Shown: positions 1-8,511, counted from the first letter of the stretch. The stretch: DNA of 64,000 nt from Marinobacter sp. F4218 (GCF_019443085.1 NZ_JAHZIL010000002.1:372001-436000), one strand, 5' to 3'. The notes: generated from the sequence alone by a model not told the origin. Numbers and translations are program-made.

Positions 1-387
1 GTGATGGAGGCCAAATCTGTCATTACCTCGCCATGTCCTGAAATGCCGGTCCGGGGTAAAGGTGTTTGCCAGATCGAGGGGCTTGCCTGGAGTGGCCGGG
101 GCAAGGTCAAGGCGGTCGATGTCTCGGTGGATGGCGGGCGCAACTGGCAGCAGGCTCAGTTGCGGGAGCCGGTGATGTCCAAATCGCTCACCCGGTTCTC
201 ACTGGAGTGGAACTGGGACGGAAGTCCGGCGTTGCTGCAATCCAGGGTGATTGATGAGACCGGATACGTGCAGCCGACGCTGGGGCAGCTCAAGGCCGTC
301 CGTGGCACCAATTCTATCTACCACAAAAACGCCATTCAGACCTGGCAGATTTCGGGAGACGGGAGTGTGACCAATGTTCAGCTTTGA
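1..387 (+). CDS. soxC: SoxC, sulfane dehydrogenase molybdenum subunit (C-terminal part)
   Basis: This is the 3' end of a gene that begins upstream of the window. The 128 visible residues match the C-terminal dimerisation domain of the sulfite oxidase/SoxC family, including the VSVDGGRNW stretch and the RVIDETGYVQP segment. In SoxC families the molybdopterin centre lies in the missing N-terminal part. With SoxD the protein forms the periplasmic dehydrogenase that oxidises sulfane sulfur bound to SoxY. The stop codon lies inside soxD, giving a 14-base overlap and implying translational coupling. The identification rests on the C-terminal domain plus the following sox genes. Confidence 0.85.
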   Translation: MMEAKSVITSPCPEMPVRGKGVCQIEGLAWSGRGKVKAVDVSVDGGRNWQQAQLREPVMSKSLTRFSLEWNWDGSPALLQSRVIDETGYVQPTLGQLKAVRGTNSIYHKNAIQTWQISGDGSVTNVQL

Positions 388-1051
388 TAAATCATCACGA
401 TCCATCTCTGGTCTCTGTTCGGGCCTGATGTTCGCGGTGCTCCCGGCTTTCGCACTGGCCGAGTCTGCCGGGCATTACGGATACGGCTCGCCCGCCACGG
501 AAGAACAGATCCAGGCGTGGGACATCGATATCCGGCCCGATGGTCAGGGGCTTCCAGAAGGGAGTGGCAGCGTCGAGGAAGGTATGGGCATCTATGAAAC
601 CTACTGCTCTTCCTGTCACGGTGCGTTCGGCGAGGGAATGGGGCGTTACCCAAAACTCTCTGGTGGCGAAGGCAGTCTCACCGAGGACCGTCCGGAGAAA
701 ACGATCGGCAGCTACTGGCCCTACGCAAGCACGCTATGGGATTACATTCATCGGGCGATGCCATTTTTTGCACCACAGTCCCTGACCGATGATCAGGTGT
801 ATGCACTGACGGCTTATGTGCTGAATCTCAACTACATCGTCGATGGGGACTTTGTTGCCAACAAGGACACACTTCCGCAAGTCAAGATGCCTAACGAGGA
901 CGGCTTTATCTGGGAAGACCCCCGACCGGAGGTCACTAACGTCCGGTGTATGGAGGACTGCAAGGATGAGGTAACTGTCAGTGATTCGGCAGCGGACAAA
1001 AATCTGACACCAAGCACGACCGGGCCACTGGACGAGGGGCTCACGGAATAG
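374..1051 (+). CDS. soxD: SoxD, c-type cytochrome subunit of sulfane dehydrogenase
   Basis: A 225-residue secreted cytochrome c that accepts electrons from SoxC. A signal peptide covers about residues 1-30. One haem site, CSSCH, is at residues 78-82, with a probable axial Met in AMPFF near 129. The tail holds a CMEDC pair. It is much shorter than the two-haem SoxD of Paracoccus, so this is a one-haem form. The start overlaps the soxC end by 14 bases. The soxC-soxD order and the SoxD-like sequence GYGSPATEEQIQAWDIDI support the call. Confidence 0.88.
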   Translation: MFSFDKSSRSISGLCSGLMFAVLPAFALAESAGHYGYGSPATEEQIQAWDIDIRPDGQGLPEGSGSVEEGMGIYETYCSSCHGAFGEGMGRYPKLSGGEGSLTEDRPEKTIGSYWPYASTLWDYIHRAMPFFAPQSLTDDQVYALTAYVLNLNYIVDGDFVANKDTLPQVKMPNEDGFIWEDPRPEVTNVRCMEDCKDEVTVSDSAADKNLTPSTTGPLDEGLTE

Positions 1052-1099
1052 AAGGCTGCCGGGGCCAGGCGCCCCTAAACGTGCGGAGGAGGAACAGAG

Positions 1100-1453
1100 A
1101 TGAGAAAAACAATAATAGCGATGAGTTTCACCACACTCGCGCTGGGCGCTGCGCCACATGTGGTTGCAGAGCCCTCCCAGGCTGATATCGACCGGGGAAA
1201 GGAACTCGCGTTCAGTCGCAAGGATGGCAACTGTCTGGCCTGCCACAAGATGGATGACGGCAAACTGACCGGAACCATCGGGCCTGAGTTGGTGGATATG
1301 AAAACCCGTTACCCGGACCGCGAGATGCTGTTCAAGCGGATCTGGGACGAAACCAAGTTCAATCCGGTAACCGTCATGCCTCCTTTCGGGAAGCACATGA
1401 TTATGAGCAAAGACGAGATCAACCGGGTTATCGATTATTTGTACACGCTTTAA
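1100..1453 (+). CDS. soxX: SoxX, small c-type cytochrome of SoxAX
   Basis: A 117-residue periplasmic monohaem cytochrome that pairs with SoxA to attach thiosulfate oxidatively to the SoxY cysteine. It has a signal peptide of about 23 residues, haem motif CLACH at 45-49 and a likely axial Met in VMPPFG at residue 93. A strong ribosome site (GGAGGAGG) precedes the ATG. The gene lies between soxD and soxY, an order in which SoxX is separated from SoxA by soxYZ. Confidence 0.92.
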   Translation: MRKTIIAMSFTTLALGAAPHVVAEPSQADIDRGKELAFSRKDGNCLACHKMDDGKLTGTIGPELVDMKTRYPDREMLFKRIWDETKFNPVTVMPPFGKHMIMSKDEINRVIDYLYTL

Positions 1454-1470
1454 AGCGAGGAGGAGTTGCC

Positions 1471-1959
1471 GTGATTGACCAAAGGCGAAGAGGCTTTTTG
1501 AAAGGGGTGCTGGGAGCTGGCGTTGCAAGCTTCGCACTGGGATCTGGAATCATTCCGCTCAGAGCGGAGGCTGCGAATGCACCGGACACCTCTGGCTGGC
1601 CAAAGAAAGCATTCAATACGCCGGGCGTGGACGAGACCATTGCCGAGCTTTACGGAATGGATGCGGCGGAGTCCGACAAGATTTCCCTGGATCTGCCGAC
1701 CATTGCCCAGAATGGCGCAGTGGTGCCGGTGACGGTTGAAACCACTTTGCCGAATGTCACCGGAATTGCCTTGCTGGTCGAAAAGAACCCCAATGCGCTG
1801 GCGGCCTCCTTTGATATTACGGAGGGCGCCCTGCCGTTCGTTTCCAATCGCCTGAAAATGGCAGAAACCACAGACGTGGTGGCCGTGGTGATTTCCGATG
1901 GCAAGGCCTACAAGGCAACTAAGAACGTGAAAGTAACCGTTGGTGGTTGCGGCGGCTAA
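1471..1959 (+). CDS. soxY: SoxY, sulfur-carrier protein
   Basis: A 162-residue carrier that holds sulfur intermediates on a C-terminal swinging cysteine. The family signature GGCGG ends the protein, with the active Cys at residue 160. The N-terminus has a Tat-type signal, RRRGFLKG followed by a hydrophobic stretch, so it is exported folded, probably with SoxZ bound. Translation starts at a GTG preceded by GAGGAGGAG. It is followed closely by soxZ, its obligate partner. Confidence 0.95.
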   Translation: MIDQRRRGFLKGVLGAGVASFALGSGIIPLRAEAANAPDTSGWPKKAFNTPGVDETIAELYGMDAAESDKISLDLPTIAQNGAVVPVTVETTLPNVTGIALLVEKNPNALAASFDITEGALPFVSNRLKMAETTDVVAVVISDGKAYKATKNVKVTVGGCGG

Positions 1960-1988
1960 CGGTCAGACAGACGGACAGGAGACAAGCA

Positions 1989-2300
1989 ATGGCATCAAGT
2001 ATCAGAGTTCGGGCAGTAGAAAACGGTGGAGTGACTTCCCTGAAGGCGCTGGTCCGGCACCCGATGGATTCGGGTTTTGTCAAAGACTCAGCGGGCAACG
2101 TTATTCCGGCCCATTTCATCCAGTTATTGACCATCACCCACAACGGTAAAGACGTTTTCGTCGCCAACTGGGGTCCGGCGGTTTCCAAGGATCCTTTCCT
2201 GGAATGCCGTTTCAAAGGCGCCAAAAAAGGCGACAAGCTGACGATCAGCTGGACTGACAATAAGGGCGAGAGCGACTCAACAACCGCGACGATCGCCTGA
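1989..2300 (+). CDS. soxZ: SoxZ, partner of the SoxY sulfur carrier
   Basis: A 103-residue immunoglobulin-fold-like protein that binds SoxY and stabilises the carrier. It matches SoxZ in length and in sequence (VKALVRHPM-like LKALVRHPMDSG, then PAHFIQ and WGPAVSKDPF). It has no signal peptide, consistent with export as a SoxYZ complex using the SoxY Tat signal. The ATG at 1989 follows AGGAGACAAGCA; an upstream in-frame start at 1947 would overlap the soxY end and lacks a good ribosome site. Confidence 0.95.
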   Translation: MASSIRVRAVENGGVTSLKALVRHPMDSGFVKDSAGNVIPAHFIQLLTITHNGKDVFVANWGPAVSKDPFLECRFKGAKKGDKLTISWTDNKGESDSTTATIA

Positions 2301-2355
2301 AGGTTTACGGCGGCAGAACCGGAAGGTTCTGGTCCGCTGCGGAGGAGGATTGGAC

Positions 2356-3195
2356 ATGCTGAAAGCAAAGGTCATTCTGGTCGCTCTTGGAGCGGCATTG
2401 GCAGTGCCTGCAGCAATGGCAGGCAGCACGCCGGAAGAGGATCGGAAAGAAGCGGTCGAATATTTCAAGCAGATGTTCCCCGACGTGCCTTACGAGGAAT
2501 ACGTTAACGGCCAATATGCGCTTGATGAAGATCGGCGCTCGCAGTGGGAATCTCTCCAGGATTTTCCCCCTTATGAGTTCGCCGTAGCTGAAGGCAAGGA
2601 GATGTTTGAAACCCCGTTTGCGAACGGCAAGACCTATGCGAGCTGTTTCGAAAATGACGGAATCGGGGTTCGCCAGAACTATCCTTACTTCGATGAAAAG
2701 AATAACGAAGTGATCACGCTGGAGCTGGCCATAAACCGTTGCCGGGAAGCAAACGGGGAACAACCCCTGAAGTACAAGAAGGGGAACATCGCCTCGATTT
2801 CCGCGTACATGGCCTCCACCTCCCAGGGCAAGAAGTTCAATATAAAGGTGCAGGATAGCGCGGAAGCCCAGGCGGCCTATCAGGCGGGGAAAGAGTTCTA
2901 CTACAGCCGCCGTGGCCAGTTGAACTTCTCGTGCGCCAGTTGTCACGTGCAGAATCCCGGTAATTGGATTCGGGCAGATTTGCTCTCACCAGCCCTTGGC
3001 CAGCCATCCAATTTCCCGGTTCATCGGTCCAAGTGGGGTGAACTCGGCACCTTGCATCGGCGTTTTGCTGGCTGCAACCGTAACGTCCGTGCCGAGCCTC
3101 TGCCCGCTCAGAGCACAGAGTACCGTAATCTCGAGTTTTTCCTGACCTACATGAGCAATGGTTTGCCGGTGGTAGGTCCCTCCACCAGGCCGTGA
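2356..3195 (+). CDS. soxA: SoxA, haem subunit of SoxAX
   Basis: A 279-residue periplasmic L-cysteine S-thiosulfotransferase subunit that joins thiosulfate to SoxY. A signal peptide ends near AMAG. The single canonical haem site is CASCH at residues 193-197, and the catalytic cysteine ligand sits in FAGCNRNV at residue 240. The N-terminal half keeps two cysteines (97 and 129) that probably replace the first haem of dihaem SoxA with a disulfide, so this is the one-haem type. The ATG at 2356 is preceded by GGAGGAGG at a good distance; a TTG at 2350 is too close to it. Confidence 0.93.
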   Translation: MLKAKVILVALGAALAVPAAMAGSTPEEDRKEAVEYFKQMFPDVPYEEYVNGQYALDEDRRSQWESLQDFPPYEFAVAEGKEMFETPFANGKTYASCFENDGIGVRQNYPYFDEKNNEVITLELAINRCREANGEQPLKYKKGNIASISAYMASTSQGKKFNIKVQDSAEAQAAYQAGKEFYYSRRGQLNFSCASCHVQNPGNWIRADLLSPALGQPSNFPVHRSKWGELGTLHRRFAGCNRNVRAEPLPAQSTEYRNLEFFLTYMSNGLPVVGPSTRP

Positions 3196-3220
3196 CCTGA
3201 AAGCCGACGGGAGAATTGCA

Positions 3221-3526
3221 ATGAGCAGATCAACAGTGACGTTCGGAATGGTAATCGCGTTGTCAATACCGCTGTTTGCCCAGGCCGGGCCGAAGGACGA
3301 TTTTGAGAAGGCCTATTCCCAAGCGGAACGCACGCATCAGGAAGCCGGTACGTTCCAGTGGACCACCACGTCAGACAGGCTTAAAGCCGCCCAGGAGGCT
3401 GCGGGTGCTGGCGACTACGATGCGGCCGCGAGACTGGCCAGGGACGCTCTGGAGTTGGCCCAGCAGTCTGTTGCCCAGCAGCAGGATCAGAAGGAGGCCT
3501 GGCGTATAACGGCCATCGGTGACTGA
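3221..3526 (+). CDS. Small periplasmic Sox protein, SoxK/SAXB-like
   Basis: A 101-residue secreted helical protein with a signal peptide ending at AQAG. The mature part is rich in Ala, Gln and Glu, with paired helices of TPR-like spacing (AAQEAAGAGDYDAAARLARD). It lies between soxA and soxB, where some bacteria encode SoxK, a SoxAX-binding protein that raises SoxAX activity. Position, size and composition fit that role, but there is no diagnostic motif, so the function is inferred from context. Confidence 0.6.
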   Translation: MSRSTVTFGMVIALSIPLFAQAGPKDDFEKAYSQAERTHQEAGTFQWTTTSDRLKAAQEAAGAGDYDAAARLARDALELAQQSVAQQQDQKEAWRITAIGD

Positions 3527-3621
3527 ACCGGTACAAAACAATCCACCAGCGCTTTCCGGGGTCCTGGCAAAGGCCCCGGGTGCGCCTTTAACTCCAATAA
3601 TGAAAAATAGAGGAGAGTACA

Positions 3622-5379
3622 GTGTCCATATCCCGCCGAGATTTCCTGATTGCCATGCAGGCGGCAGCTCTTGCCGGCCTTGCTCCGAAACTAGCCTTGG
3701 CGAAAGGGGGAGAGGGACTGTACGACTTGCCCAAATATGGCAATGCACGACTGCTTCACCTGACGGATATTCACGCCCAGCTATCCCCTGTCCATTTCCG
3801 CGAACCCAACGTTAACCTGGGTATTGGTCCAAGCAAGGGCAGGGTACCTCATGTGGTTGGGTCGGCGTTCCTGGATCACTTTGGCATTCCGGCGTCATCC
3901 CGCCGTTCCCACGCATTTACCTACCTGAACTACACCGAGGCCGCGCAGGAATATGGTCGCATGGGCGGTTTTGCCCATCTGAAAACGTTAATCGACCAGT
4001 TGCGTGATCAGGCAGGTCCCGGAAACTCGCTACTGCTGGATGGCGGTGACCTGTGGCAGGGGTCAGGAACGGCGTTCTGGACTAACGGTGAAGACATGGT
4101 GGATGCGAGCAATCGTCTCGGCATCGATATCATGACCGGCCACTGGGAATTCACCTATCCCGAGGCACAGATCCGCAAAAATATCAGCAGGTTCGAGGGT
4201 GAGTTCCTGGCACAGAATGTATTCCTGTCTGACGAAGCGATGTTCATGGGCGCGGAGTCGTTTGACGAAGCCAGCGGACGCGTTTTCAAACCTTATTCCA
4301 TCCGAGAGCTTGGCGGAAAGCGCGTTGCAGTCATTGGGCAGGCGTTCCCGTATACACCGATCGCCAACCCGTCCTATTTCATACCGGATTGGCGTTTTGG
4401 TATCCGCGAATCGGAAATGCAGGATCTGGTCAACCAGATCCGTGAGACTGAAAAGGTAAATGCCGTCGTGGTTCTGTCCCATAACGGTATGGATGTGGAC
4501 CTCAAAATGGCCAGCCGGGTTTCAGGTATTGATGCCATCTTGGGTGGTCACACCCACGACGCGGTACCTCAGCCAACGGTTGTGAAAAATCCGGGTGGTA
4601 AAACCCTGGTCAGTAATGCCGGAACCAACGGTAAGTACGTTGCCGTGCTTGACCTCGACATTGGCGATAACGGGGTTCGTGGGTACGAGTACAAGCTGCT
4701 GCCGGTGTTTTCCGATCTGATCAAGCCGGACGCCGGGATGGAGGAGCTCATAAGTGGGATTCGGGCGCCGTACCTGGATAAGCTGGGGGAAAAGCTGGCT
4801 ATAGCGGATGAGCTGCTTTACCGGCGCGGCAATTTCAACGGAACCATGGACCAGGTGATTTGTGATGCGCAAAGATCGGTTCTGGATGCCCAGATTTCTC
4901 TTTCCCCCGGGTTCCGCTGGGGAACCACGGTGCTCCCGGGCGATGCGATCACGATGGATGATGTAATGAATGCCACGGCTATTACCTATCCAGAAACCTA
5001 CGTCAGAGAGATGTCCGGCGCTGACCTGAAGCTGATCATGGAAGATGTGGCCGACAACCTGTTCAACAAAGACCCATACTATCAACAAGGCGGTGACATG
5101 GTGCGGGTTGGTGGCATGGACTACACCTGCGATCCAACTGCGAATATGAACGGTCGGATTTCCGATATGCGACTGGACAACGGGGACCTGATCGATGCGA
5201 ACAAGATGTACAAAGTCGCCGGCTGGGCCACGGTGAATTCCAGAGCGCCCGGTCGACCGATCTGGGACGTCGTTGCGGACTATCTGAGATCCGAGAAGAC
5301 GGTCAGGATCACCAAGTTCAACACCCCCCGACTGAAAAACGTGGAGGGTAACCCAGGGTTGGAAAACTACTCGGCATGA
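3622..5379 (+). CDS. soxB: SoxB, thiosulfohydrolase
   Basis: A 585-residue dimanganese hydrolase that releases sulfate from the SoxY-bound S-thiosulfonate. The N-terminus is a Tat signal (SRRDFL plus hydrophobic region). Metallophosphoesterase motifs are LTDIHAQ (Asp49, His51), GGDLWQG (Asp143), GHWEF at 173-177 where nucleotidases have GNHEF, SHNGM at 286-290 and GGHTHD at 308-313. The C-terminal half is the 5'-nucleotidase-like domain. Translation starts at GTG after GAGGAGA. It overlaps the next gene by 4 bases (ATGA). Confidence 0.96.
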   Translation: MSISRRDFLIAMQAAALAGLAPKLALAKGGEGLYDLPKYGNARLLHLTDIHAQLSPVHFREPNVNLGIGPSKGRVPHVVGSAFLDHFGIPASSRRSHAFTYLNYTEAAQEYGRMGGFAHLKTLIDQLRDQAGPGNSLLLDGGDLWQGSGTAFWTNGEDMVDASNRLGIDIMTGHWEFTYPEAQIRKNISRFEGEFLAQNVFLSDEAMFMGAESFDEASGRVFKPYSIRELGGKRVAVIGQAFPYTPIANPSYFIPDWRFGIRESEMQDLVNQIRETEKVNAVVVLSHNGMDVDLKMASRVSGIDAILGGHTHDAVPQPTVVKNPGGKTLVSNAGTNGKYVAVLDLDIGDNGVRGYEYKLLPVFSDLIKPDAGMEELISGIRAPYLDKLGEKLAIADELLYRRGNFNGTMDQVICDAQRSVLDAQISLSPGFRWGTTVLPGDAITMDDVMNATAITYPETYVREMSGADLKLIMEDVADNLFNKDPYYQQGGDMVRVGGMDYTCDPTANMNGRISDMRLDNGDLIDANKMYKVAGWATVNSRAPGRPIWDVVADYLRSEKTVRITKFNTPRLKNVEGNPGLENYSA

Positions 5380-5846
5380 AACTCTCCGTGGGCTTGCACA
5401 GGCGGTGGGCAAGTGGGCTGATAATTTTGGCACTGATGCTTTCGGCCACCGTCCTGCGGGCGGAAATGCCAGTCAATCCGGGCAAGCCGTTCGCGGAAAC
5501 ATTTCTGCTTCTGCAACTGAGTGATGGCGATCCGGAAAAGCAGGATATGGTATTGAGCGTCGCCGGCAACCTGCTTGAGCACTATCAGCCGGACCTTGTC
5601 GATATTGAAATTACCACCTTCGGTCCGGGTGTCAGGCTGCTCTATGCCGACAATGATCGGCGTGAGCTGATCAAAAGCCTGATGGCTCAGGGTGTCAGGT
5701 TTTCCGTTTGCATGAACACCATCGACACCATTGAGCGAGGTACCGGAAACCGGCCTGAGCTGATTCCTGACATACTGCGGGTGCCAGTGGGGGTTGCCCA
5801 CATTCTGGAACGGATTGATCAGGGCTACGTTCTGGTCCGTCCATGA
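5376..5846 (+). CDS. Secreted DsrE/F-like protein of the Sox operon
   Basis: A 156-residue protein with an N-terminal signal segment (about residues 1-29) and a DsrE-like alpha/beta fold: a LLLQLSDGDPEKQDMVLS start, a central DIEITTFGPGV strand and a Cys in RFSVCMNTI that aligns with the region holding the DsrE catalytic cysteine. DsrE relatives carry sulfur as persulfide. It starts within the soxB stop (ATGA), so it is co-translated. A periplasmic sulfur-handling role is inferred. No specific function is known to me. Confidence 0.65.
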   Translation: MKLSVGLHRRWASGLIILALMLSATVLRAEMPVNPGKPFAETFLLLQLSDGDPEKQDMVLSVAGNLLEHYQPDLVDIEITTFGPGVRLLYADNDRRELIKSLMAQGVRFSVCMNTIDTIERGTGNRPELIPDILRVPVGVAHILERIDQGYVLVRP

Positions 5847-5875
5847 ATCATTAATCCCGAAAAGGGGAGACGCCA

Positions 5876-6391
5876 ATGCGAACCACCTTATCAAAATCTC
5901 TGGTTTTTGTTTCTGCGCTCGCCCTGTCGGGTGGGGCCATCGCCGAGACCGATGACCAGCCGGTGATGATTGAAATCAAACGATTGTCCCTGGATACCGC
6001 GCTGACCATTGCCAGAACTGCCATTGAAGCCTGTCGGGAGCAGGGGGTCCAGGTTGCCGTTACGGTCGTTGATCGCGGTGGTCACCCCCAGGTTGTGCTC
6101 CGGGATGTTCTGGCCATGGATCTGGCCTTGGAGGTCAGCTATCGAAAGGCCTACACGGCCATGACCTTCACCAGCAACACGTCGTCACTGGAAGACCGTT
6201 TTACCGGACCATTTTCGGTGGGCAAGATTGATAACGTCCTGCTTTCTGCCGGAGGTGTGCCGATTCAGGCCAGCGGCGAGACAGTTGGGGGTGTGGGTGT
6301 AAGTGGCGCCCCCTCCGGTGAGGTTGACGAAAATTGCGCTCAGGCCGGGGTAGCGGCGGTTGAGATGGATCTGGAAATGGCCTCATTCTAA
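5876..6391 (+). CDS. GlcG/HbpS-like (DUF336) secreted protein
   Basis: A 171-residue protein with a signal peptide ending near AIAETD. The rest matches the GlcG/HbpS family: LDTALTIARTAIEACREQG, then VTVVDRGGHPQVVLRD, then a glycine-rich loop GGVPIQASGETVGGVGVSG. Members include haem-binding HbpS and proteins of unknown role beside redox operons. The gene has its own ribosome site (AAGGGGAGA) 30 bases after the DsrE-like gene. A haem or redox-sensing role in the periplasm is possible but not shown. Confidence 0.75.
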   Translation: MRTTLSKSLVFVSALALSGGAIAETDDQPVMIEIKRLSLDTALTIARTAIEACREQGVQVAVTVVDRGGHPQVVLRDVLAMDLALEVSYRKAYTAMTFTSNTSSLEDRFTGPFSVGKIDNVLLSAGGVPIQASGETVGGVGVSGAPSGEVDENCAQAGVAAVEMDLEMASF

Positions 6392-6427
6392 GTCATGACA
6401 TCGGGAAAAAATTGCAAAAACAATGTC

Positions 6428-7177
6428 ATGCGATCGCTTCTTAAAGTGATTTTTCTGATTCTGCCCGGGCTCGTTTTTGGTCAGTACCCTGATGCGATAC
6501 AGGCACTGGTGGACGAGGGCCTGACGGTAGAGGCTCAGTTTGAAGCGCCGGGCGGTCTCAAGGGTTTTGTCGGTCGGAGTAAAGGCCAAGCCGTCGCTAT
6601 GTACCTGATGCCTGACGGTGAACATGTCGTTATTGGAAAAATGGTCGATGGCTTCGGTCAGAACGTGAGTGCGGAGCATTTCCGTGCGTGGCTGCCAAAA
6701 CCGGACCTTGATAGCGCTTGGACAGAACTGGCCAAGGCCACATGGGTTGCCGAGCGGGCTGGCGAGGTGAAGCGGATCGTGTATGTTTTTACCGACCCGA
6801 ATTGCGGTTACTGCGTCGTCTTCAGGGAAAAGGCGCAATCCTTCCTGGAGCGGGGGATTGAACTCAGGCATATCCTTGTTGGTGTCATTCAGCCCTCAAG
6901 TCTGGCCAAGTCGGCCAGTATCATCGCCGCCGATGAGCCGGTAAAGATGCTCGATTTTCACGACAGTCAATTCCCGAGGGATTGGCTGGATGGGCCAGAA
7001 AATATTCCCGACGCACTGAGAACCAGAATTGAAGACAATAACCGCTTGATGGAGTCACTCGCAGTCTCGGCAACACCCTCGGTTTTCTACCGAAACGAGA
7101 ACGGCGGCGTGGAGCGAATCGTGGGGTTACCGGATGACTCGGCGCTCGCCGAATCCGTCTTCCGGGTGGCGAACTAA
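6428..7177 (+). CDS. DsbG/DsbC-like periplasmic thiol-disulfide protein
   Basis: A 249-residue secreted thioredoxin-fold protein. After an 18-residue signal peptide comes a DsbC/G-type N-terminal region, then a thioredoxin domain with active site CGYC at residues 126-129 and the cis-Pro loop VSATPSVFY. Sox operons often encode thioredoxins (SoxS, SoxW) that keep the SoxY or SoxB cysteines reduced, so this may do that job here. I chose the ATG at 6428 because it opens directly into the signal peptide; an in-frame ATG at 6395 would add 11 polar residues. Confidence 0.75.
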   Translation: MRSLLKVIFLILPGLVFGQYPDAIQALVDEGLTVEAQFEAPGGLKGFVGRSKGQAVAMYLMPDGEHVVIGKMVDGFGQNVSAEHFRAWLPKPDLDSAWTELAKATWVAERAGEVKRIVYVFTDPNCGYCVVFREKAQSFLERGIELRHILVGVIQPSSLAKSASIIAADEPVKMLDFHDSQFPRDWLDGPENIPDALRTRIEDNNRLMESLAVSATPSVFYRNENGGVERIVGLPDDSALAESVFRVAN

Positions 7178-7209
7178 CTCTAAAATCTGAATGGGAGAGG
7201 AACGGACAA

Positions 7210-8148
7210 ATGCCATTGCGCGCAGTCTTTCTGGGTTTTCTATTACTGGCATCCGGCGTTGTCACTGCAGGTGATGCGGGTGTTCCGGAGCGCCTTGAAT
7301 TAACAAAAGTCTCTGAGCGTGTGTACTCGGCCATTGGCGCGACAGCACCGGGCACTTATGAAAATCATGGTCACAATAACAACCTGAGTTTTGTCGTCAC
7401 CGATAACGGCGTCGTGGTGATGAATGGCGGGGACAATTACCTATTGGCCCGCGCACTGCACCATTCGATTCGAAGCGTGACAGACAAAGAGGTGCAGTAT
7501 GTTGTCAACGAGAATGCTCAGGGGCATGCCATGCTGGGTAACAGCTATTGGCGGGATAATGGAGTCCCCATTATTGCCCATGAAACTGCAATCGAGGAAT
7601 TCCGCGAACATGGCGACATAAAGCTTGCGGCCATGCGTAACCGGAATAAGGAGAAGGCAGAGGGCACCTACGTTGCTGTTCCCGATATTGGGTTCTCTGA
7701 TCAGTATGTCCTGGACATGGGGGACGTCACGATCGAACTGCGCTACTTCGGCCCCGGACACTCACCCGGCGACATAGCGCTCTGGATACCCCAAGACAGG
7801 CTGCTGATTACGGGTGATCTTGGCTTTCACCAACGGCTTTTAGCGGTCTTTGATGACACCGACACCGGCGCCTGGATCGACTCTTTTGACAGAATGAGCC
7901 AGCTAAACCCCCAGACTGTTATCCCGGGCCACGGCGAGCCTGCTTCACTGGATATTATTACCAAGGAAACAAAGGGGTATCTGGTGTTTTTAAGAAATGA
8001 GGTGAAGGAAATTCTTGAACGTGGCGGTGGCCTGGACGAAGCCTATGCTATCGACCAGTCACAGTGGTCATATCTGGATACGTTCGAGGAACTGGCCGCT
8101 AAAAATGCCGGCCGCGTTTACCAGCATCTTGAGTTCGACTACTTCTGA
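7210..8148 (+). CDS. SoxH-like beta-lactamase-fold protein with degenerate metal motif
   Basis: A 312-residue secreted metallo-beta-lactamase-fold protein closing the sox operon. A signal peptide ends near VTAGD. Fold landmarks are present: a Asn-rich first strand loop, GPGHSPGD (His184), ITGDLGFH (Asp203) and IPGHGEP (His241). The defining HxHxDH motif is replaced: the aligned positions read N102-x-Q104-x-H106-A107. At least three of the four ligands there are lost, so a classical dizinc hydrolase is unlikely. SoxH-like proteins are common but poorly understood accessory members of sox clusters. Confidence 0.75.
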   Translation: MPLRAVFLGFLLLASGVVTAGDAGVPERLELTKVSERVYSAIGATAPGTYENHGHNNNLSFVVTDNGVVVMNGGDNYLLARALHHSIRSVTDKEVQYVVNENAQGHAMLGNSYWRDNGVPIIAHETAIEEFREHGDIKLAAMRNRNKEKAEGTYVAVPDIGFSDQYVLDMGDVTIELRYFGPGHSPGDIALWIPQDRLLITGDLGFHQRLLAVFDDTDTGAWIDSFDRMSQLNPQTVIPGHGEPASLDIITKETKGYLVFLRNEVKEILERGGGLDEAYAIDQSQWSYLDTFEELAAKNAGRVYQHLEFDYF

Positions 8149-8176
8149 AGGGCCAGAGCCGGGAGGCTAAGGCTAT

Positions 8177-8199
8177 GGGGCAGGTTAGCTGCCCCTCTT
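8177..8199. terminator. Terminator between sox operon and yebG
   Basis: Perfect 7-base stem GGGGCAG/CTGCCCC with a 5-base loop, followed by TCTT. It lies 29 bases after the last sox-operon gene and just before the convergent yebG stop, so it may serve the + strand and partly the - strand. Confidence 0.6.
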
Positions 8200-8208
8200 G
8201 GTGACGAC

Positions 8209-8481
8209 CTATTCCTGAGCGGCGTTCAGGAGTTCGGGCTTCTTGAGGGCCTTCTGGAACAGATCCCGTTCCTCAGCGATGGCCATGGCACACAGTTCTG
8301 CCTGATCATCACTCAACCCCTCAACTTTACGGGTGAGAAACACCTGGATTTCTTCGGCCAGTTCCAAAACCTTGTCCCGGGCATCCGCTTCCGCCTTTGA
8401 AGTAAAGAGCATGGTATCAGGATGTTTAAGCGCCATATCCAGGCCGTCCCTATCTGAAAAATAAACTGCTTGTACCGCCAT
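8209..8481 (-). CDS. yebG: YebG family DNA-damage-inducible protein
   Basis: A 90-residue protein matching YebG: MAVQAVYFSDRDG at the start, then MLFTSKAEADARDKVLELAE, in line with the E. coli MSFTSKKEADAYDK segment. YebG is a small SOS-induced protein of uncertain biochemical role. The ATG at 8481 has GAGGAG 5-8 bases upstream; a GTG six bases earlier is too close to that ribosome site. A perfect LexA box lies about 30 bases upstream, supporting SOS control. Confidence 0.88.
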   Translation of the reverse strand: MAVQAVYFSDRDGLDMALKHPDTMLFTSKAEADARDKVLELAEEIQVFLTRKVEGLSDDQAELCAMAIAEERDLFQKALKKPELLNAAQE

Positions 8482-8511
8482 GGTCACTCCTCGCAGTGAA
8501 TGTGCGTAGTG

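Noticed and set aside
734..1537. Open frame on the - strand across soxD and soxX
   Set aside because: It runs through two cytochrome genes with clear haem motifs on the + strand and has no recognisable protein features.
3556..3579. Hairpin CCGGGG/CCCCGG between the SoxK-like gene and soxB
   Set aside because: Only six pairs with a long loop and no T-tract; too weak to call a terminator inside the operon.
4522..5433. Open frame on the - strand in soxB
   Set aside because: Shadow of the soxB coding frame; no signal, domain or ribosome site.
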